A DNA stretch of 64,000 nt from Wyeomyia smithii (taxonomy: Eukaryota; Arthropoda; Insecta; Diptera; Culicidae), in assembly GCF_029784165.1 (NCBI RefSeq), contig NC_073695.1, positions 93,813,902-93,877,901 on the forward strand, given 5' to 3'. The translations under genes were made by a program, and so were the position numbers. Below the pieces are notes generated by a model. The model saw nothing but the letters and a program-made list of their open reading frames with translations. It ran no database searches and had not been told where the DNA came from. Shown here piece after piece: positions 58,239-64,000 of the stretch (its first letter is position 1; every line of letters starts with the position of its first letter).

Positions 58239-58458
58239 AATTGGGTCTCCCAGACAGTCTCGAGGCACGACGCTGGCCTAACAAACCAGTCGTCGTGGGT
58301 TCGAGTCTCGGCTCGGGAAAGACTGTTAGTGTCAGTAGGATCGTAGCGCTAACCCCGCATTTGTCCTGTACACTGAACAGTTGGCTGCGAAGCCTGTGTA
58401 CAAATAAAACAGAAGGTCGAGTTCCAAATCGGAATGTATCAAGGCTTTGCTTTGCCAT
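58239..58458 (+). mobile_element. tRNA-derived SINE
   Basis: Starts GGTCTCCCAGACAGTCTCG. A-box-like TGGCCTAACAAACC and B-box GGTTCGAGTCTCG are correctly spaced. Body GACTGTTAGTGTCAGTAGGA and tail GGCTTTGCTTTGCC. Frames of 94-99 codons on both strands are spurious. A reverse fragment follows at 58570-58633. Confidence 0.82.
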
Positions 58459-58569
58459 TTAGGTAAACTATAATATTCCTTTATAGTTTTCAAAAACGGC
58501 CTTTCGGTAGAAAAAATTCCTTCCTAATCAAAACAGAAGGAAGTAACGTTTATTATAGTTTAGATACCA

Positions 58570-58633
58570 ACAGTTTCTCCCGAGCCGGGACTCGAACCTA
58601 CGACGACTGGCTTGTTGGGCCAGCATCGTACCT
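58570..58633 (-). mobile_element. SINE fragment, reverse orientation
   Basis: Minus strand: TACGATGCTGGCCCAACAAG, CCAGTCGTCGTAGGTTCGAG, TCCCGGCTCGGGAGAAAC. This is the tRNA-like head of the same SINE family, lacking its body. Confidence 0.7.
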
Positions 58634-58639
58634 CAAAAC

Positions 58640-59228
58640 CAGTTTGTTTTATTTACTTTAAAAATTTATTTTATTTACTGTAAAAATTCCAACATTCTCT
58701 CTTCAGATCTACGCTTCTATTCTTATCTTTCTACACAATGTAGATCAATATCCTTTGTTAGTATGCTTCTGCTATTTCCGACTTTTCATAATCATTTTTC
58801 ATAACTGTCCACAAACTTGTTTTTGCAGCTGATCGTTAAAATTAAGATTAAATTTTGATCACGCTTTGCAAATAACCGAACTAACACCTTCATACAAGAA
58901 ACAAAGTAGCAAAACATGACGCATAAATTAGGGAGGGATGAAATTTCGAAATCAGTTTCTAGCAAACCGACCCAGAAGAAGGAAAGCGTTAAACAGAAAC
59001 AGAAGAGGTAATAGCGGCCAATCAGATTAGTGTTGAACTGGATTTTTTTGCCATTTTTTATTACCATACAGTTATCACTGCGAGTTACGTATAAACGGAG
59101 CATATCAGCCTCAAGAGATGGCGAGAAAAAAATATGGACAGATGTTTGCGGTTTTGTACGATCAGATTGACTGACTGGATTGAACGAAAACATATTTAAA
59201 TCCGTGGAATGCAAATTTACACACTTAC
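58640..59228 (-). other. Start of Cip4 intron 1
   Basis: Follows the GTAAGT donor. The 146-codon minus-strand frame 58792-59232 begins inside exon 1 in another register (MGKCVNLHSTDLN) and reads through the donor; it has no domain and is taken as intronic. Confidence 0.6.
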
Positions 59229-59252
59229 CCAAAGTTCAGTTCCCCAGCCCAT
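59229..59252 (-). CDS. Cip4: Cip4/Toca F-BAR protein, first coding exon
   Basis: The minus strand reads ATG GGC TGG GGA ACT GAA CTT TGG, MGWGTELW, immediately followed by GTAAGTGTG, a perfect phase-0 splice donor (59228-59223). CIP4, FBP17 and Toca-1 proteins begin M-x-WGTELW, and the F-BAR domain continues DQ(F/Y)... in the next exon (family knowledge). The start context CATCAACATGG is good. The family binds curved membranes through its N-terminal F-BAR domain and links Cdc42 to actin assembly at the cell cortex and endocytic sites. The remaining exons (F-BAR, HR1, SH3) should lie at lower coordinates; none was recognised in this window, implying a very long first intron or loss from view. 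Fes/Fer kinases begin MGFG and fit less well. Confidence 0.8.
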
Positions 59253-60250
59253 GTTGATGATTTGTTGTTTCGGCTCGGTTGATTCCAAGAAATAATATAA
59301 TCGGTCGAAGCGCGTAATGAAGCGTTAGTCACCTAACTTCCAATTTGCTGCTTATCTTATCGATTGTTGCAACAGAGGGTTTTCAATTGAAACGAAGAAA
59401 TAAATTGCAGTTTAAAATTTTTCAAATCATTATTGAAGACGAACACTATCCACAAATTTATAACTTTTTTACTTCGTAGGAACTCTTGCTTTGAACAATA
59501 ACAAAACAATAATTTTTATTCTTCCGGAAAATTTTTACTTATATCGCCAACACGCACGTGAAATAAAAATTTTGAAAATTGCTCCACTCTATTTTCTTCC
59601 AATAATACACTAAACAAGCAGAAACGCCCCGAAGTTCCCCCTCCTGGTAAACCCTTGAATGGTCCAAGGAATTGAAAACACTTCACCAGAGCACAATATT
59701 CTTCTTCTTTGCAAGCTTCTTCGCACACTTGCTGTGTGACACCAACACAACCACACTGCTGATCCGCAACACCACTCTCACGGACACCTCCACACACTCC
59801 AACACAATGCGCTAAGGAGAGGAGGTCTTCTTTCAGTTGCGAATTTTGCTGTTTGCCTTCATCCTTGAACGAATTTCAGCAGCACTTTCGCGTGTGCTAA
59901 ACAAATCGCCCACAATTTCTCCATAAACAATGGCGAAACGAGAAACGCTGATCGCGACGGATTTGTTTCTTGTCACGAAATATTGTTATTTAACGACCGG
60001 ATTGCACATACGCAACAGCGAAGGGCCAACAAAATTAGAGGTGAAGGAAAAAACTTCAATGCGTGCGGGAGCGTACAAAACACACGACACACCACACCAA
60101 CAACCTGACTCAGACTGAAGAAAAAGAAGTAAGGAAAAGCGTTTGCAGTGTTGCTGGTAGCGAACAAACGAAAACGAAACGAAACAAAACAGGAGAGGGC
60201 GAAGAAACAACGCAAAAAAGAGGGCTGAAACTTTACTGTCAATTGGATCA
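59253..60250 (-). promoter_or_regulatory. Probable Cip4 5' UTR and promoter region
   Basis: The minus strand from about 59900 to 59500 has typical insect 5'-UTR composition: purine-rich, CAA/GAA-rich, with AAAGTGCTGCTGAAATTCG and GAAGAAGCTTGCAAAGAAGA. It is open in the 93-codon frame 59516-59797, but that Cys-rich frame has no homologue and lies out of register with the F-BAR start. GC content rises above the surrounding intron-like DNA. The exact start site and any 5'-UTR intron cannot be fixed from sequence alone. Confidence 0.4.
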
Positions 60251-60367
60251 ATGTGGGAAATAAAAGGTGATGAATAGCGTACAGTTTAGTTCGATGTTTG
60301 AATACTGGCGTATTTTTATTGACTTCGTTTTAAATACTTGAATGTACCTATTTATTTGAATCATATA

Positions 60368-61140
60368 AAGGGTGATTTTTGAAGAATTTGGTTTTTCTTA
60401 AAAAAAAAAAAGCATAACAATTACAAAACTGTATGAAATCTTTATTTGAGCCGATAAATTGGTTTATGCCATTTACTTTTCAGAGACATTTCATTCAAAT
60501 ATTGGCCATGGCTACGTTTTAAATGGTCCATACGAAAAGTCCAATTTCGGGTCACTTTTTCGAGCATTTCGGCTGGTATCTCGCGAATAACGCGTGTAAT
60601 GTTGTCTTCCAAGGCTGGAACTATTGTTGGCTTATCCGCATAGATAAGAGACTTAACGTAGCCCCACAAAAAAATAATCTAACGGTGTTAAATCGCATGA
60701 TCTAGGCGGCCAATTCACCGGTCCATTTCGTGAGATGAATTGGGTTGTTTAGCTATATCATTTTTTATATAATCTGAAAAATCTGCATTTCCTAAGTAAA
60801 ACGTGATTTACAAAAATTTTCTATCGTTGTCCTTCGCTTTTTAAATCACGATTTAAAACTGCTCTAAATCGCTACAATGACAGTTCGCCCATATACCAAC
60901 TGTCATTGTAGTGATTTAGAGCGAATTTTCATTCTTCATTTAAAAATCGAAGGATAGTGATATAAAGTTTTAAAAAATTACGTTTTGCTCAGAAAATCCG
61001 GATCGGAAATCCGTGAATAGCTAAACAACTTAATTGCTCACCGAACTCTTTCCGCAATATGTCCATTGATTCGCGCCATGTGTGGCACGTTGCTCTGTTT
61101 TACTGAAACCACATGTCAACCAGACCGAGCTCTTCGAAAT
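60368..61140 (-). pseudogene. Tc1/mariner transposase C-terminal fragment
   Basis: Starts at a TIR-like GGGTGATTTTTGAAGA (TA-rich flank). On the minus strand, 61140-61030 encodes DMWF, then a broken Q-stop-NRATCHT where QQDGATCHT is expected, then MDILRKEFGE. After the nested MITE it continues ISRNGPVNWPPRSCDLTPLD, then WGYVKSLIYADKP, ending NWTFRMDHLKRSHGQYLNEM (60669-60442). These are the second and third acidic regions of an IS630/Tc1/mariner DDE transposase. A stop, a frameshift, the inserted MITE and absence of the N-terminal half make it dead. Confidence 0.82.
60740..61030. mobile_element. Hairpin MITE nested in the transposase
   Basis: GTTGTTTAGCTAT at the left and ATAGCTAAACAAC at the right. 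Inner arms CGATTTAAAACTGCTCTAAA, TCGCTACAATGACAGTT pair with AACTGTCATTGTAGTGATTT. AATTG appears on both sides. It separates two contiguous parts of the transposase reading (GATGAATTG / AATTGCTCACC). Confidence 0.78.
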
Positions 61141-61324
61141 GTCTGTTGTTTGAGGCATTTCGAGCAGTTTTATATTCTTTATTTACAATTCGAAGGACAA
61201 CGATAAATATTTTTTAAAAATCTCGTTTTGATAAAATAAACCTCTCTTTAAATGTTATACAACAACTGGTATAGCTTTAGGACCCAATTCCCTTTTATTT
61301 TTACCTCTCTCCTAAAAAGTTATA

Positions 61325-61796
61325 ACAATCGCTGAAAATACCAAAGGTATAAAAGTGCTCCAAATGGTCGAATGTCGTATATCAATCGACTTAGTTCGAT
61401 GAGTTGAGCATTTTCTGTATGTGTGTGTATGTAAAACGTGTTATTCTCACTCACTTTTCTCAGACATGGCTGGACCGATTTTCATGAAAATTATTGCAAA
61501 TGAAAGGTCTAGCTGCCCATAAGATCTCATTAAATTTTATTGTAACAGGATTTTTAGTTTTGAGGTTTTGTATGAAAATTTTAAAATCACGAAACATCCT
61601 TATCTCAGAAACTACACAACCGATTTGCACAACCCTAAAAAACCCTTAACTTTTGAATTTTATAAAGATTGAACATGTGGTTCAAAAGTTACTGAAAGAA
61701 ACGTGTTCTGGGGACTGTTTAATCTCACTCATCTTTCTCAGAGATAGCTGGACCGATTTTCACAAAATTAGTGTCATTAGAAAGGTCTAGTTGCCC
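61325..61796 (-). repeat. Dispersed repeat, reverse orientation
   Basis: TCTCAGACATGGCTGGACCG, ATTTTCATGAAAATTATTGC and AAATCACGAAACATCCTTAT are reverse-complement relatives of 39780-40590. It is interrupted at 61796 by a hAT and resumes after 62737 with CCTATAGATTTTTTTGC. Confidence 0.65.
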
Positions 61797-61804
61797 CATA
61801 AGAC

Positions 61805-62729
61805 CAGAGCCGGATTTACGATTGTGGGGGCCCGGGGCCCAGTTTACAGTGGGGGCCCCAGAATAAAACAAACCCGTTTTTTTATCGTATGAGTTAAAAA
61901 CACTTATTTCTCATTGAAAAGTTACCAAAAATTTGCTAGAATTTTTTCTTACGAGTTTTTTTTTTGCAGAGAACTTATTGATTGAATAATCAACATTAAG
62001 CTCCTTCAGAATATTGTACTCTCAACTTAACAATGCTAAGTTTGACAGCCTTTCACTCTTCATAGTCGTACGCAACCTATTTTCAATCAGTTTCATCTTC
62101 GATAAAGACCTCCCTCCAGTTGCGTTCGAGATCATTAGGCTCAAATAAATAAATGTATGCAACTGCTCGAAATCCGGATTTTTTTTCTTCATATCTGAAA
62201 AATAAAAACCTACCGCAATTCGAAAAAAATGCGATCCGCAAGCAAAAATTTGCACACAATTTGAGAAAGACTGCGCAAATATAAGGCTATGCTGGCAATA
62301 ATCTAGAGAACCTAGGAAAAAACTACACACTTCTGCAGGTCAATAAAATCTGCACACGGACTCTGAAAATCTGCATTTTGCAACGCAAATCTAGTATCCC
62401 TGATTCGGACAGGTAACTTATTTTCGGAATCAACAGCAATGTATTGAAAAAACTTGTGGATTATCTTCTTTCCTGCTTGATCTCCCATGCGCGCTGGTTC
62501 GATTCAAATGGTATGTTAATGTGTGTCATTCCAAGAGAATCGAAGGTGAAATCTTATGGATGTGGTTGTGATATTGGCGCTCGCAAAAAAATAACACTGA
62601 AGGAAAGTTTCAGATTGAAATGGTCTGTTCAAATTTTCTTACTGTAAATTGAACTTTTGATTGAATCTCATTTTTGATAGAGAAAAGAACTTTTTCTCGT
62701 TTTGTGGGGGCCCCAAAAATCCGGTTCTG
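61805..62729 (-). mobile_element. hAT element with broken transposase end
   Basis: Ends CAGAGCCGGATTTA and AAAATCCGGTTCTG, followed inward by GGGGGCCC on both sides. Exact 8-bp duplication CATAAGAC (61797-61804, 62730-62737). A reverse-oriented copy begins at 63789. Within it, the region 62165-62410 looks like another inserted repeat (CGCAAATCTAGTATCCCTGA). Confidence 0.88.
61950..62160 (-). pseudogene. hAT transposase C-terminal dimerisation domain, broken
   Basis: The minus strand reads FIYLSLMISNATGGRSLSKM, KLIENRLRTTMKSERLSNLA then LLS, a stop, and continues EYNILKELNVDYSINKF. The pattern S(A/N)...RSxSKxKLIxxxLRxTMxxERLxxLALLS is the hAT C-terminal dimerisation domain. The in-frame TGA and lack of the DDE core make it a remnant. 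Confidence 0.78.
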
Positions 62730-62737
62730 CATAAGAC

Positions 62738-63788
62738 CCTATAGATTTTTTTGCTATCGGACTATTACTACAGAAAACAGACGTTCATCTTATTTTCAAA
62801 GGATGTGTAAAAACTTGCAACCGTCATTTAACCGTAAGTGGTAATGCACCCACTATGTGACGCTCGCGTCAATGACAAATCAAGCACTGATATCGATAAA
62901 ATATCGATACAGCAATATTAATGCAGTGCAACTGGTGTACCACAAGACAGATGTCGTTAGTGTATAAACGTATTTTGATTCAAATAATTATACACTGTTT
63001 TTAAATTTTGTTATATGAGCATGAATGTCTGTTCCAAATTAACTCAATAAAAGTCAGTCAATAACTAGACATGCGTGGTTTCGCACCCAAGAATAATAAT
63101 ATCACAGTCCAGAAGAGGTTTTAACGAGGCCATTTTAGTTCAGTTTAGCTCAGTATGAGTTATTTGCTTTCGCTAGTACGACGGAACTAAGGTTATTGAG
63201 GGAGAACAAATGAATATTTCTCGAGAAAATAGAAACCAAATATCACTAGCGGCGAAGATGTGTTTCGTGGAAGTTTTCCTCGGCCGGGTAAAATATCTAG
63301 ATGTGTGAAAGTGGCAGTTTAATTTTTGTCAAAAAACAATAAATATGTTTGAGTTTTTAATGGAGTGATTCATTCATGCGAACATAAAAAATTCAACGTT
63401 CAAGGTAAGTTATCATACATTGAGTTTCTGAGTGGAATATAAGCAGTAGAGCTTGGCAAACTAAATCCTGCCCACAATGCATATCACCTGACGAAGCCGT
63501 CAGTTACCCTATATATATTAAATACGATCAATTTTTTTGAAATTGATATGTCAAATGAATTGAAAGTCTGAGAATAATAATAGAATCTATTAGATTCTAA
63601 TATTATGTTGAGGCGGGGCTTACCGAATGGAAATTGACTCCGGAATGCGCTGCAAGTACTCAGTCATTCTGCAAAGGGTCTTTGGAAGGTCGGTAGAGCT
63701 AACACCTTATAGGTTCCGAAAACAATACAGACGCAGAAACAAGAATCAACAGCATTGTCTTTTTTTCACTCTATCACTGCCAGACAGT
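62738..63788. other. No recognised gene
   Basis: AT-rich sequence with no frame above about 60 codons and no inverted ends that I could pair. A TATCGATAAAATATCGATA palindrome lies near 62892. Confidence 0.45.
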
Positions 63789-64000
63789 CAGAGCCGGATT
63801 TAAGGGGGGGCCCAGGGGGCCCGGGCCCCGGGCCCCCACATTTTTGGGGCCCCCACAAAACGAGAAAAAGTTCTTTTCTCTATCAAAAATGAGATTCAAT
63901 CAAAAGTTCAATTTACAGTAAGAAAATTTGAACAGACCATTTCAATCTGAAACTTTCCTTCAGTGTTATTTTTTCGCGAGCGCCAATATCACAACCACAT
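63789..64000 (+). mobile_element. Inverted hAT copy, cut by window end
   Basis: CAGAGCCGGATTTAAGG opens the element. The following ~190 bp is the near-perfect reverse complement of 62555-62720 (ACGAGAAAAAGTTCTTTTCT, TCAATCTGAAACTTTCCTTC). It continues beyond the window. Confidence 0.85.

Noticed and set aside
58239..58320. Possible tRNA gene
   Set aside because: A and B boxes are present, but the acceptor and anticodon stems do not form, and the sequence continues into a SINE body found several times in the window.
59516..59797. 93-codon Cys-rich ORF as a secreted peptide
   Set aside because: No signal peptide, lies in the probable Cip4 5' UTR, and the Cys residues come from GTGTGT/TGTGC tracts.

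Overview
The window looks like AT-rich, transposon-packed insect DNA, most likely from a culicine mosquito. The grounds are the mixture of R1-, Jockey- and RTE-like LINE remnants, tRNA-derived SINEs with a GGTTCGA B box, many hAT and TA-flanked MITEs, and dispersed repeats that resemble common Aedes/Culex repeats from memory. No prokaryotic gene layout, rRNA, functional tRNA or CRISPR array is visible. Only one host gene is recognised. This is a 5' coding exon on the minus strand (59229-59252) encoding MGWGTELW followed by a perfect GTAAGT donor, the N-terminus of the Cip4/Toca F-BAR family. Its later exons were not found, so much of the window below 59.2 kb may be Cip4 intron 1 (inference).

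Layout. 1-343: unique flank. 344-11513: an 11.2 kb foldback-type DNA transposon (copy A) with long inverted arms made of ~325-340 bp tandem units and a perfect 9-bp target duplication. Its core carries a dead LINE ORF1 split by a SINE, a TIR element, and two short open frames. 11523-17700: largely unique AT-rich DNA. 17721-22300: pogo-like, TA-flanked and hairpin MITEs plus a tandem repeat whose units fold into covarying hairpins. 22300-25900: sequence without recognised genes, with a doubtful two-codon first exon near 24.24 kb. 25930-30440: a degenerate R1-like LINE (+) meeting a Jockey-like LINE (-). 31.6-35.2 kb: a pair of small ORFs with coding-like codons (minus strand) and a second foldback-like element with 9-bp duplications. 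36247-37469: non-autonomous hAT. 39-43.7 kb: dispersed repeats and an old relic of the foldback family containing RTE and SINE fragments. 45935-46127: exon-like minus-strand ORF. 46902-54601: foldback copy B, same core and orientation as copy A. 54602-58640: RTE fragment, twin 316-bp hAT MITEs, TA elements, SINEs. 59.2-60.2 kb: Cip4 exon 1 and probable 5' UTR/promoter. 60.4-64.0 kb: Tc1/mariner fragment, dispersed repeats and a hAT with a broken transposase C-terminus, with an inverted partner at the window edge.

The most informative structure is the pair of large foldback elements. They share an identical composite core, but each has its own later insertions with clean empty sites in the other, so a relative order of events can be read directly. 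Two small coding-like loci (32.0-32.4 kb and 45.9-46.1 kb) and the covarying hairpin tandem repeat are the other observations most worth testing.
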